Source: Pseudalkalibacillus sp051842935 (GTDB lineage Bacteria > Bacillota > Bacilli > Bacillales > Fictibacillaceae). Taken from it: a stretch of DNA of 64,000 nucleotides. The stretch is taken from assembly GCF_051842935.1 (NCBI RefSeq), contig NZ_JBPXRR010000001.1:1178001-1242000 (forward strand), given 5' to 3'. A model generated the notes under the pieces. The model did no database searches, was not told where the DNA came from, and worked only from the letters and a program-made list of their open reading frames with translations. The position numbers were made by a program, and so were the translations under genes. This document shows, piece after piece, positions 56,301-64,000 of this stretch (position 1 is the stretch's first letter; every line of letters begins with the position of its first letter).

Positions 56301-57431
56301 ATGAAACTGCGCGGTATCGAACCGACACCAAGTCCGAATACAATGAAGTTGATTGTAGATGAAGCCTTACCGAGCGGGAAAAACATGAATTTCAAAGCAG
56401 ACCAGATAGATGAAGCACCCGCACCGTTGAATGCATTGTTAAGCATCGAAGGTGTGAAAGGACTTTACTATGTTGCTGATTTCATCGCGCTCGAACGGAA
56501 TGCGAAGCACGATTGGAAAGTGATTCTGCCGAAAGCCCGTCAAGTGATGGGAGATGAAACAGCTGAGGTAGAGGCGGAGCAAGAGGAAAAGGATGAAGAT
56601 TTTGAAGAGATCAAAGTGTTCATCCAAAAGTTCCGTCGTATTCCGATGCAAATCAAACTGATCAAAGGTGAAACGGAAGAGCGAGTCGGTTTACCAGACC
56701 GATTCATGGAAACCGTCATGGCGGCTCAAAGTGCTTCAGACAATGTTGTGATGGAGCGTCAATGGATCGAGCAAAGTCCACGTTACGGTGACATGGATGA
56801 GGTCGGTAAAGAAGTGGCAGAAGAAATCAGTGCCGCTTATGATGACGCACGTCTATCTGCCTTGAAGGAGCAGGCATTTGAACAAAATACGGCTGACATC
56901 TCTAAGCGAAAACAAGCGTACAAAGTGACGATGGATATGATGGAACAGCCTGATTGGAAAGATCGTTACGCAGCGCTCGAACAGATGGAACCGACGAAAA
57001 TGGATCTTCCTGTACTGGAAAAAGCGTTGGATGATGAGAAAACATCTATTCGTCGTCTGGCAACCGTTTACCTAGGTATGATTGAAGACCAAGAAGTGCT
57101 TCCATACATGACGAAAGCACTCCAGGATAAAAGTGTGACAGTCCGTCGAACGGCCGGAGATTGCATGTCGGACCTCGGATTTAAAGAGGCAATTCCAGTG
57201 ATGATCGATTCGTTGAAGGACAAGAACAAACTCGTCCGCTGGCGTGCAGCGATGTTTTTATATGAAGTTGGAGACGAGTCAGCGATTCCAGCATTGAAAG
57301 CAGCGAAAGACGACCCTGAATTCGAAGTGGCGATGCAAGTGAATATGGCTTTAGAACGGATTGAAGGCGGGGAAGAAGCGAAAGGTTCCGTATGGAAACA
57401 GATGACGGAAACGATTCAAAAAGGCAAGTAA
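56301..57431 (+). CDS. Conserved virulence factor C-type HEAT-repeat protein (YpgR-like)
   Basis: 376 residues in two parts. Residues 1-90 resemble the Nfu N-terminal domain (IEPTPSPNTMKLIVDEALPSG, SIEGVKGLYYVADFIALER); residues about 190-365 are HEAT-like repeats (PVLEKALDDEKTSIRRLATVYLGMIED, QDKSVTVRRTAGDCMSDLG, KDKNKLVRWRAAMFLYEVGDESAIPALK). This matches the CvfC family, represented by YpgR in B. subtilis, which lies beside yphP. The Cys pair of true Nfu is absent. An oxidative stress or metal link is suggested by the BrxA neighbour. Confidence 0.85.
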   Translation: MKLRGIEPTPSPNTMKLIVDEALPSGKNMNFKADQIDEAPAPLNALLSIEGVKGLYYVADFIALERNAKHDWKVILPKARQVMGDETAEVEAEQEEKDEDFEEIKVFIQKFRRIPMQIKLIKGETEERVGLPDRFMETVMAAQSASDNVVMERQWIEQSPRYGDMDEVGKEVAEEISAAYDDARLSALKEQAFEQNTADISKRKQAYKVTMDMMEQPDWKDRYAALEQMEPTKMDLPVLEKALDDEKTSIRRLATVYLGMIEDQEVLPYMTKALQDKSVTVRRTAGDCMSDLGFKEAIPVMIDSLKDKNKLVRWRAAMFLYEVGDESAIPALKAAKDDPEFEVAMQVNMALERIEGGEEAKGSVWKQMTETIQKGK

Positions 57432-57505
57432 CGGAAAGTCAATTGATGTTTCAATGACCTCATGATAAAGTTAATGAAAGACAAAGAATAATGGAGGTAT
57501 GTTCC

Positions 57506-57940
57506 ATGTCCATGGCATATGAAGAATATATGAGACAACTTGTACAACCAATGAGAGATGAATTGACAGAAGCAGGTTTCAAAGAGCTTCGCACACCTGA
57601 AGAAGTCGATGAATATATGGAAAACGCTGAAGGTACGACACTCGTGATGATCAACTCTGTTTGTGGTTGCGCTGCAGGTCTAGCACGTCCTGCCGTACGT
57701 ACAGCAGCTCAACTTGAAAACGCACCAGACCACCTTGTAACTGTATTTGCCGGCCAAGATAAAGTCGCAACTTCAGTCATGCGTTCTTATTTCTTGGATG
57801 TTGAACCATCTTCTCCTTCAATCGCACTGTTGAAAGGTAAAGAATTGGTCCACTTCGTACCAAGAGAAGAAATTGAAGACCATGATCCGGAAGATATCGT
57901 CCAGAACCTGACGAACGCATTTGAAACCCACTGCAAATAA
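57506..57940 (+). CDS. brxA: Bacilliredoxin BrxA (YphP)
   Basis: 144 residues from the ATG at 57506 after GGAGG; five in-frame upstream codons are rejected. The active site is Cys53-Gly-Cys55 in INSVCGCAAGLARP, the same positions as in B. subtilis YphP, with the family ending. Bacilliredoxins remove bacillithiol from oxidised proteins. It follows the CvfC-type gene by 74 bases, as ypgR and yphP neighbour each other in B. subtilis. Confidence 0.95.
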   Translation: MSMAYEEYMRQLVQPMRDELTEAGFKELRTPEEVDEYMENAEGTTLVMINSVCGCAAGLARPAVRTAAQLENAPDHLVTVFAGQDKVATSVMRSYFLDVEPSSPSIALLKGKELVHFVPREEIEDHDPEDIVQNLTNAFETHCK

Positions 57941-57976
57941 AAAGGGCATACAAAAAACAGGATGACAACGATGCAG

Positions 57977-58009
57977 ACCCTATCAAATTTTGATTTGATA
58001 GGGTTTTTT
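57977..58009 (+). terminator. Terminator after brxA
   Basis: ACCCTATCAAAT (57977-57988) pairs perfectly with ATTTGATAGGGT (57993-58004), then TTTTT. Confidence 0.93.
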
Positions 58010-58037
58010 CTTCTTATTACAAAAAGGAGTGATGGCA

Positions 58038-59006
58038 ATGACTTCACCAATCATCCGTGTTGAAAATCTTGCGAAAACGTTCAAGGGGAATGTACAAGCA
58101 GTGAAGGATGTGACCTTTGAAGTAGACGAAGGGGAGTTTTTCGCTTTTCTCGGACCGAATGGAGCTGGGAAATCGACGACCGTCCAAATGCTGACCACGT
58201 TATTGACTCCTACAGCAGGATCCATCACCGTTGCAGGTTATGATACGGAAAAAGAACCCGAAAAAATTCGCCAAAACATCGGAGTTGCACTGCAAGAAAC
58301 GGGTGTGGACCCGAACTTGACAGGCAGAGAGCTTCTCATCCTCCAGTCGAGGTTGTTCGGTTTGAATGGTTCGCAAGCGAAAGAGCGGGCAAACGAGCTG
58401 CTTGAACTTGTAGATTTGACTAGTGATGCGGATCGTCAGTGTGGCAACTATTCCGGTGGTATGAGGCGTCGACTTGATTTGGCGCTCGCTCTCGTACATA
58501 GCCCGAAGGTGCTTTTTCTCGATGAACCGACGACTGGACTTGATCCGATGAACCGAAAAGCGGTATGGGAAGAAATCCGGCATCTCAATAAAGAGCTCGG
58601 TACGACGATCTTTTTAACGACACAATACCTGGAAGAAGCGGACCAATTGGCGGATCGGATCAGTATCATAGACAAGGGAACCATCGTCGCAACGGGAACC
58701 GCAGAGGAATTGAAAAGCTCGATCGGTGTGGATCTCGTCACGTTACAGTTTGAATCGCGGGATGACGCACTGAGCGCGAAGGAACTGTTCACAAACAAAT
58801 CCGAGAATGTCATCGACTTGAAGGAGCAACTGCAAATTTACATTGAAAACGGTACGGCACAATTGCCAGAGATGATCCGACAACTCGATGAATCCCACAT
58901 CCCATTGGTAAAACTGAACGTCTCGCCTCCGACATTGGATGATGTGTTTCTGAACGTTACGGGTGAGCGTTTGAAAAAGTCACAAAGGAGTGTGGAGCAG
59001 GCATGA
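58038..59006 (+). CDS. ABC exporter ATPase, DrrA type
   Basis: 322 residues from the ATG at 58038, 9 bases after AAGGAG; ATG and GTG two and three codons earlier are too close to it. Walker A GPNGAGKS, Q-loop VALQETGVDP, signature YSGGMRRRLDLA, Walker B VLFLDEPTTGLDP, and a C-terminal regulatory part of about 90 residues typical of daunorubicin-resistance ATPases. It powers export by the DrrB-like permease, whose start overlaps its stop (ATGA). Substrates of this class are drugs or lipids. Confidence 0.9.
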   Translation: MTSPIIRVENLAKTFKGNVQAVKDVTFEVDEGEFFAFLGPNGAGKSTTVQMLTTLLTPTAGSITVAGYDTEKEPEKIRQNIGVALQETGVDPNLTGRELLILQSRLFGLNGSQAKERANELLELVDLTSDADRQCGNYSGGMRRRLDLALALVHSPKVLFLDEPTTGLDPMNRKAVWEEIRHLNKELGTTIFLTTQYLEEADQLADRISIIDKGTIVATGTAEELKSSIGVDLVTLQFESRDDALSAKELFTNKSENVIDLKEQLQIYIENGTAQLPEMIRQLDESHIPLVKLNVSPPTLDDVFLNVTGERLKKSQRSVEQA

Positions 59007-59785
59007 GCAAAGCTTCGTTTTTCGTCGAGACGTATCTACATACCAAAAGAAGCGTGTTAGTCACGCTCCGTAACCCTTTCACCTTCATTCCGAACTTGAT
59101 GATCAGTTTGTTTTTCCTATTCGTGTATGAGGGCGGATTAAGTGGCATTTCTGAGCTACCGGAATTCGAGGGAGCCAACTATTTGGCATTCATTTTACCG
59201 GTATCGATCGTTTCTGCTGCCATCGGTGGGGCTGGTGGAGCGGGGCAATCCCTCGTTCGAGACCTGGAAAATGGATATTTCTCCAAGCTGTTGTTGACGC
59301 CGTCTTCACGGCTGGCGATTGTTCTAGGTCCGATTATCGCCGGAATGCTCCAGCTCTGTGTCCAGACGATACTAATCCTTGTCGTAGGACTTCTGTTAGG
59401 CTTGGAAGTGGCAACCGGTGTCGGTGGGATGCTTGTGGTCATACTCATCGCAATCGGATGGGGGCTTGCATTTGCAGGCTATTCTGCTGGCGTCGCTTTA
59501 CGGACGAAGAATGCACAGGCTGCACAGGCCGGTACGCTCATCTTTTTCCCTCTCATTTTTTTGAGTACCACGTTCGTTCCGTATGAGCTGATTGAAGCGC
59601 AATGGCTGAGAGTAGCAGCAGTCATCAACCCGACGACGTACATATTTGAGAGCATGCGTGCGGTGTTGATCGACGGTTGGGTGTGGGAAGAACTTGTGAA
59701 AGGTTTGACAGCGATCGTAATCATTTGTGTAATCACAATCAGTTTTGCTGCATTGAACGCGAAGAAAGCGGTCAGTCGCGGATAA
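59003..59785 (+). CDS. ABC exporter permease, DrrB type
   Basis: 260 residues and six membrane helices of the ABC-2 type: an early helix NLMISLFFLFVYEG, SIVSAAIGGAGGAGQSLVRDLENGYFSKLLLTP with the coupling helix, GLLLGLEVATGVGGM and a C-terminal IVIICVITISFAAL helix. It pairs with the upstream ATPase as an exporter. AAAGGAGTGTGGAG before the ATG. Its substrate is not predictable. Confidence 0.9.
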   Translation: MSKASFFVETYLHTKRSVLVTLRNPFTFIPNLMISLFFLFVYEGGLSGISELPEFEGANYLAFILPVSIVSAAIGGAGGAGQSLVRDLENGYFSKLLLTPSSRLAIVLGPIIAGMLQLCVQTILILVVGLLLGLEVATGVGGMLVVILIAIGWGLAFAGYSAGVALRTKNAQAAQAGTLIFFPLIFLSTTFVPYELIEAQWLRVAAVINPTTYIFESMRAVLIDGWVWEELVKGLTAIVIICVITISFAALNAKKAVSRG

Positions 59786-59793
59786 AACGATAG

Positions 59794-59822
59794 AAAAAGG
59801 ACCCAGTGCTTGGGTCCTTTTT
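59794..59822. terminator. Bidirectional terminator
   Basis: AAAAAGGACCCA (59794-59805) pairs with TGGGTCCTTTTT (59811-59822) between convergent genes. Confidence 0.92.
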
Positions 59823-59826
59823 TAAG

Positions 59827-61998
59827 TCAATGATTCGGTTGTCGCTGTTTCCTGAGCTTCGGCATCCACCAATTCCAGTGGCCCATCAGCTTCATAAGGG
59901 AAGGAACGAGGACCATCCGGACGAGTGTTGCGTCGAGGAAGATTGCGAGCGCGATCGATACCCCCATTTGTTTGACGGGCACAACGCCGGTAAACGCAAA
60001 CGCGCCTGTCACAACGATCATAATCAACGCAGCGGATGTGATGATTTTACTCGTTGATGTCAAGCCCATCAAGGTCGCATAGTCATTGTCCTTCGTTTCC
60101 TCGTAATATTCTTGGATGCGGGAAATGAGGAAGACCTCGTAATCCATGCTGAGTCCAAATACGATACCGAACGTGAATACTGGAATCATCAGACCGATGC
60201 CATTAACAGGGTCGACGAAATGCCCTTCCTGGAAAATCCATACGACGATGCCGAATGTTGCACTCAAGCTGATCACATTCATCACGATGGCTTTTAACGG
60301 TATGAATAGTGAACGGAACGCAATCAACAATATGATATAGGTGGTAAGGAGAACGAAAGCCACGGCATATGGTGCTTTTTCATAGATTTCATCGAAAATC
60401 TCCTGGGTGAATTTACTGTTTCCTCCCAGAATCAGTTCATATTCCTCATAAGTCCCGTTCCACTCTCGAACCCAGTCTTTCGCTTGGCTGGATGTCGTAT
60501 CCACGTTCAGATAGACTCGGAAGATGGACTTATCCTCTTGAACATACGACTCAACCGCTTTATTCAGACCGGAAGGAAGTGTTTCGGATTCCACCATGGA
60601 ATGGAGTTGTTCGGGTGGTACACCTGTTGTTGAGAAGACGGATTCGACTCGATCTACGATGGGTTCATCTTTCAGTTCGTTTTGCAGATCTTCCAGATCA
60701 TCCAACGTTTCCTTCGAGTCGAGGAGCTCTTCTCCACCATCAACAATCATCGTGACAGGATACAACTCTTGTTCACCGAACGTGTCTTTGAACGTCTCGA
60801 ACGCCTGTCTCGATTCGTATGACTTCGGTAAGGCTTCGGCTTCCGGAATGGTCAAGTTCAAGTTGCCTAGGGGCAGGATCGCCGTGATGAGAATGACGAG
60901 TGCAATCAGGAACATGGAAACCGGACGCTTCATGACGAATTGGGCGAATCGATACCAGTTGCTCACTTTCTTTTCTTTTGCTTTTAAAACTTTCCATTTA
61001 TTGATTTTGTGTCCCAGTATCCCTAAAACTGCAGGGAGGAATGTAAGGGCACAGATCACCGATAAGATGACGACGACCATCCCCCCGATCGCCACCGTTT
61101 GGAAAATATCGATGTCGATGAACAGCATGGAAGAGAGTCCTAGGAACACGCAGAGCCCGGAAAAGGCGATCGACCTGCCGGCAGTTTGGATTGAAACGTC
61201 AATCGCTTGCTCGATGGATCTCTTATCGATCTCTTCACGGAACCGATTAACAAGGAGTAATGCGAAATCGATTCCAAGTGCAAGACCGATCATCGGGACG
61301 ACGTTCAACAGGAAAATGGACAAATCAAGCTCCTGTCCGATGAAATAAAGGATCCCGAGAGAACTGACGACACTTACGACGCCGATGAGTAGTGGAATGA
61401 ATGCTGCCACAACGCCACCGAATGCGAAAAGAAGGATGATGAGCGCAGCAGGGATACCAATGGCTTCAGCTCGCTTCAAATCTTCTTGACTAGCTTTGTT
61501 CATGTCTTCAGAAATGACCGCGCCGCCTGTCAGACTCGCATTGAAATCCTCAGTGTCTTCCAGGTTCTCTCGGATCTGTTCAATGGAATCTTTCAGTTCG
61601 GTAAAACTTTTATCAAATCCGAGAAGAATGTAAGCGATATTGTCTTTGGCCATTTTTGTGTTTTGGTTGGGGGAGGTGATGCTTGAAAGATGATCCACTC
61701 CCTCTAAGTCTTCGATTGTATCTCGCACGTAATTCTTGAATTCATCTGAATCAGCCTTATAGCTTTCTGACTCTATGACGATCGTCATGGACGATTTCGG
61801 TTGATTGAAATCTTCTTTAAGGATCTTTTGAGTCTCATTGAAAGAGCCTTTGGTTTCGAAACCACTGCCTTCAAGAATTGAAGGCATTTTCCAGGCGAAC
61901 AGCCCGAGTGCAATCGCAAGGATACACCATAGAAAGATGATGGTTTTCTTGAAACGGAACAAAAGGGTACTGTACGTATGTAAAAATGAATTTCTCAT
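59827..61998 (-). CDS. MMPL/RND-superfamily transporter (YdfJ-like)
   Basis: 723 residues from the ATG at 61998 (minus strand) after GGAGG; 25 in-frame upstream codons carry no ribosome site. Twelve membrane helices in two blocks of one plus five, each after a large external loop. MMPL marks: GLALGIDFALLLVNRFREE and FGLSMDYEVFLISRIQEYYEE, each with the Asp used for proton coupling. MMPL proteins export lipids, siderophores or drugs using the proton force; B. subtilis YdfJ (about 724 residues) is close in length. Substrate unknown. Confidence 0.9.
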   Translation of the reverse strand: MRNSFLHTYSTLLFRFKKTIIFLWCILAIALGLFAWKMPSILEGSGFETKGSFNETQKILKEDFNQPKSSMTIVIESESYKADSDEFKNYVRDTIEDLEGVDHLSSITSPNQNTKMAKDNIAYILLGFDKSFTELKDSIEQIRENLEDTEDFNASLTGGAVISEDMNKASQEDLKRAEAIGIPAALIILLFAFGGVVAAFIPLLIGVVSVVSSLGILYFIGQELDLSIFLLNVVPMIGLALGIDFALLLVNRFREEIDKRSIEQAIDVSIQTAGRSIAFSGLCVFLGLSSMLFIDIDIFQTVAIGGMVVVILSVICALTFLPAVLGILGHKINKWKVLKAKEKKVSNWYRFAQFVMKRPVSMFLIALVILITAILPLGNLNLTIPEAEALPKSYESRQAFETFKDTFGEQELYPVTMIVDGGEELLDSKETLDDLEDLQNELKDEPIVDRVESVFSTTGVPPEQLHSMVESETLPSGLNKAVESYVQEDKSIFRVYLNVDTTSSQAKDWVREWNGTYEEYELILGGNSKFTQEIFDEIYEKAPYAVAFVLLTTYIILLIAFRSLFIPLKAIVMNVISLSATFGIVVWIFQEGHFVDPVNGIGLMIPVFTFGIVFGLSMDYEVFLISRIQEYYEETKDNDYATLMGLTSTSKIITSAALIMIVVTGAFAFTGVVPVKQMGVSIALAIFLDATLVRMVLVPSLMKLMGHWNWWMPKLRKQRQPNH

Positions 61999-62073
61999 GA
62001 TTTCCTCCAAATCAAACAGATGATATGTGGATATTATACACTTGATGATGGGAATGTATGGATAATTCTGCAT

Positions 62074-62111
62074 AAAAAAAGATCCGATTGTGATATCTTA
62101 CAATCAGATCT
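62074..62111 (-). terminator. Terminator for the minus-strand YjcZ-like gene
   Basis: AGATCCGATTGT (62080-62091) pairs with ACAATCAGATCT (62100-62111) with one mismatch; on the minus strand the hairpin is followed by TTTTTT. Confidence 0.8.
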
Positions 62112-62201
62112 AATGAGTTTGGCTGTTTTTGACATGCAAAAAAACACACTGGAGTAGTTTACACTTTAGTAGGCATTGAGCGAATTCACTTGAATCAGCG
62201 A

Positions 62202-62405
62202 TTAGTGGTCTTTACCTTTTCCCCCACCGGCACAGGCGCAACCGACGATGATCAAGAGAATGAATAAAACGACGATGATCGTGAATCCATGACCATATCC
62301 ATCGCAGTATCCATCGTATCCATAACCATGGTGCATCGGATAACAATGATCATATCCGTAGTCCATTTCCTTTTTCTTAGGCATATATTTTTTCATCTTT
62401 TCCAA
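62202..62405 (-). CDS. YjcZ-like small sporulation-type membrane protein
   Basis: 67 residues from a TTG at 62405 after GGAGGGG (the ATG at 62396 is farther from it). The C-terminal half GFTIIVVLFILLIIVGCACAGG is the hydrophobic signature of YjcZ-family sporulation peptides. The N-terminal half is an unusual extension rich in Tyr, Gly, His and Asp (DYGYDHCYPMHHGYGYDGY) that could bind metal ions or cross-link in the coat. Likely made during sporulation, from family knowledge. Confidence 0.78.
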   Translation of the reverse strand: MEKMKKYMPKKKEMDYGYDHCYPMHHGYGYDGYCDGYGHGFTIIVVLFILLIIVGCACAGGGKGKDH

Positions 62406-62533
62406 CAGACTTCCCCTCCAAATTTGATATAATCTGTTCTGTCTTACTACAAAATATGTACAATTGCCTTATATGCAACGGGGACACTAGTGGAATTTTT
62501 GTGTACAAACCTATTTTTTCGAGGTGTTTAGAA

Positions 62534-63310
62534 ATGATCATTACGACTGGTGGAAAAGCGAAAATCGAATTGAAACATCGGGCAAAAGAAGTCGGTAACG
62601 AGCTAGGGATACCGTATGTGGATCGGCAGGATCGCTCGATTGATAAAATGATGGACCTCGTGGAAGACGGAATCATTGTCGTGCGAAGAGAAAGATTTCT
62701 CTTTTATCCGAAAGGGTCTTCCAGTCCTGTATTCTTCCATCCGAATTCCTCGCTTTTCAGAATCAAACGATTGATGAGAGGAGAGGACGACCCTCTTGTA
62801 CGAAATGCTCGATTGAGAGAAGGGATGTCCATTTTAGATTGTACATTGGGGTGGGCTTCGGACAGTATCGTTGCGAGCTTTGTAGTCGGAAAGAATGGTA
62901 AAGTCGTCGGTATTGAAGGGAGTTCGACGATTGCTTTACTTACAACACTTGGCCTGAAAGTCTATGAAGATGAAAATCCTCTGATTTATGAAGCGATGCG
63001 TCGTGTTGAGGTGAAGGAGGGGGATCATCTGGATTATTTGCGGCAATGTCAAACAGATAGTTTTGATGTCGTCTATTTCGATCCGATGTTCGAGGAAACG
63101 ATCGTCACTTCAGATGGCATTGCACCGCTGAAGGACTTTGCAGTGTACGAACCGATTTCTGAAGAAATCATCGAAGAGGCAAAGCGGGTCGCTCGAGAGC
63201 GTGTCGTGTTGAAAGATCATTATAAGAGCAACCGATTCGCCCAATTCGGTTTCGATGTCGAAATTCGAAAGACCTCTGCCTTTCACTTCGGCCACATTAA
63301 AGTTAAATAA
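62534..63310 (+). CDS. Class I SAM-dependent methyltransferase (RsmJ-like)
   Basis: 258 residues from the ATG at 62534 after GAGGTG; 26 in-frame upstream codons are rejected. SAM-binding fold: MSILDCTLGWASDSIVASFVVG (motif I), KVVGIEGSS, then SFDVVYFDPMFEE (motif IV, DPMF). DPMF and the DCTLGxxxD start are the pattern of RsmJ, which methylates a guanine in 16S rRNA; Bacillus YpiP-type proteins look similar. The N-terminal 60 residues form a small extra domain. The rRNA target is inferred. Confidence 0.78.
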   Translation: MIITTGGKAKIELKHRAKEVGNELGIPYVDRQDRSIDKMMDLVEDGIIVVRRERFLFYPKGSSSPVFFHPNSSLFRIKRLMRGEDDPLVRNARLREGMSILDCTLGWASDSIVASFVVGKNGKVVGIEGSSTIALLTTLGLKVYEDENPLIYEAMRRVEVKEGDHLDYLRQCQTDSFDVVYFDPMFEETIVTSDGIAPLKDFAVYEPISEEIIEEAKRVARERVVLKDHYKSNRFAQFGFDVEIRKTSAFHFGHIKVK

Positions 63311-63407
63311 GCAATGAGTAGGCACTTGTTCAGAAACCGTTTACTTTTAGAGAAGGGTTCTTTATACTTGGTTTGTAGAGTACAAAATTTTGGAAGGAGT
63401 GGTATTG

Positions 63408-63491
63408 ATGAAATTCGTACAGCAGCAACAGCAATTCATCGTTCAACTACATATGGACCGAATTTCAGGTAGATACCACTTGGCGACGTAA
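63408..63491 (+). CDS. 27-residue small peptide, possible leader
   Basis: The ATG at 63408 follows GGAAGGAGTGG, a very strong ribosome site. The peptide is MKFVQQQQQFIVQLHMDRIS plus seven residues (GRYHLAT). The five Gln codons in a row are unusual. A terminator follows 40 bases later, then the MFS transporter gene, so it may be a leader peptide controlling that gene, or a free small protein. I recognise no family. Confidence 0.5.
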   Translation: MKFVQQQQQFIVQLHMDRISGRYHLAT

Positions 63492-63531
63492 CACGAACTT
63501 TGTTTTGAACGGGTGTTTTGTATACGTGTGA

Positions 63532-63566
63532 AGCTATGGGTGTTTTCTATCCCATGGCTTTTTTTG
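63532..63566 (+). terminator. Terminator/attenuator before MFS gene
   Basis: AGCTATGGG (63532-63540) pairs with CCCATGGCT (63551-63559), then TTTTTTT. It lies between the 27-residue ORF and the MFS transporter. Confidence 0.85.
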
Positions 63567-63652
63567 TTCGCCAAGTTTTATGATACCAATGATTCAATGA
63601 TCAAATGTAGTCTTCCTCGTACTAACGCACATGCAGAAAGTTGGTAGAAAAA

Positions 63653-64000
63653 ATGAAAGAAACATGGAGAGCTTACAAAGAAATGGACCGGAATGTCTGG
63701 ATCCGTTTCATCGGAGAGTCCATCAATGGAATTGCATTCATGATGTTGCTTCCTTTCTTGGCCTTATATTTGAAAGACCGGGTCGATCATATTTGGGAAG
63801 TCGGCATTGTCATGGGTGTCTCACCATTAGCATCCGTCTTCGGGACGATGATCGGTGGTCGTCTCGCAGACATTTACGGCCGGAAGCCGTTGATGGTTGG
63901 CTCAATGGCAGGAAATGCAGTCGTGATGCTTGGATTCGTCTGGTTTGACGGGTTTTGGGCGTTCGTTATCTTATCGTTGTTTTTAGGATTTTTCAATTCG
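63653..64000 (+). CDS. MFS transporter, N-terminal part
   Basis: 116 residues are visible before the window ends. An N-terminal amphipathic part, helix 1 with GESINGIAFMMLLPFLALYL, and motif A between helices 2 and 3 as GGRLADIYGRKPLM, the hallmark of major facilitator drug/H+ antiporters. The start is the ATG at 63653; the in-frame TTG at 63641 is an alternative, as neither has a strong ribosome site. Substrates of this subgroup are usually drugs. The hairpin upstream may attenuate its transcription. Confidence 0.88.
   Translation, partial: MKETWRAYKEMDRNVWIRFIGESINGIAFMMLLPFLALYLKDRVDHIWEVGIVMGVSPLASVFGTMIGGRLADIYGRKPLMVGSMAGNAVVMLGFVWFDGFWAFVILSLFLGFFNS

Noticed and set aside
1..64000. 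Insertion sequences, prophage or integrated elements
   Set aside because: No transposase, integrase, phage structural gene or target-site duplication was seen; gene order is largely of the Bacillus core type.

Overview
The window is chromosomal DNA of a spore-forming, low-to-moderate GC Gram-positive of the Bacillaceae. Gene content and short-range order match Bacillus-type genomes (yneP/yneQ/yneR, yheL-yheM-like nhaC/dat, dynA-ypbS, the kamA-yodP-yodQ-yodR-yodS-yodT lysine fermentation genes, ypgQ, ypgR-yphP, ywqA-ywqB, sinI-sinR). Strong GGAGG ribosome sites, frequent GTG/TTG starts, U-tailed hairpin terminators and a SigG-type promoter fit the same group. No tRNA, rRNA, insertion sequence, prophage or CRISPR array was seen.

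Layout. 0-9.6 kb: thioesterase, HesB-like and SGNH proteins, an NhaC antiporter beside D-amino acid transaminase, CshA helicase, a phosphoesterase, an acetyltransferase and an NhaP antiporter. 9.8-18.2 kb: the double dynamin DynA with small downstream genes, a PatA-type aminotransferase, a sulfurtransferase and a TRIC-like channel. 18.5-26.8 kb: a complete lysine-to-beta-lysine catabolic set (AblB acetyltransferase, sigma-54 activator, lysine 2,3-aminomutase behind a clear -24/-12 promoter, YokU, aminotransferase, two CoA-transferase subunits, M20 deacylase). 27-31.5 kb: three tandem paralogues of an unrecognised membrane-anchored exoprotein. 32.3-38 kb: a matrix-fibre module. 38.2-43.9 kb: a 6S-like RNA, a 5'-3' exonuclease, and two tandem copies of a permease pair. 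44-64 kb: housekeeping and stress genes (YpgQ, ferredoxin, epimerase, CvfB, Fhs, nicotinamidase, YwqA/YwqB, CvfC, BrxA), a drug-type ABC exporter, an MMPL transporter, a YjcZ-like spore peptide, a methyltransferase and the start of an MFS transporter.

The most striking part is 32.5-38 kb. A compact cluster encodes a TapA-like protein, the SipW-type signal peptidase, a TasA/camelysin fibre protein, a second TasA-like protein ending in an LPQTG sorting signal, and a class D sortase. It is bracketed by two SinI-like antirepressor genes, a SinR and a SinR-like protein. Each SinI-like gene is preceded by what reads as a c-di-GMP riboswitch, and the two are of different classes: class II before the plus-strand sinI, class I before the minus-strand sinI-sinR. 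Three 16-bp GTTC-N8-GAAC palindromes plus a half site flank the tapA promoter. The inferred circuit is c-di-GMP -> riboswitch -> SinI -> SinR -> matrix operon.

A second unusual signal is a set of intergenic stretches, each built from its own private short motif repeated at regular spacing. Two have six copies at about 21 bp (49.75-49.88 and 50.88-51.0 kb), one has copies at 21/40 bp (18.32 kb), one alternates 30/22 bp (43.91-44.05 kb), and one has two inverted pairs 51 bp apart (2.24-2.42 kb).
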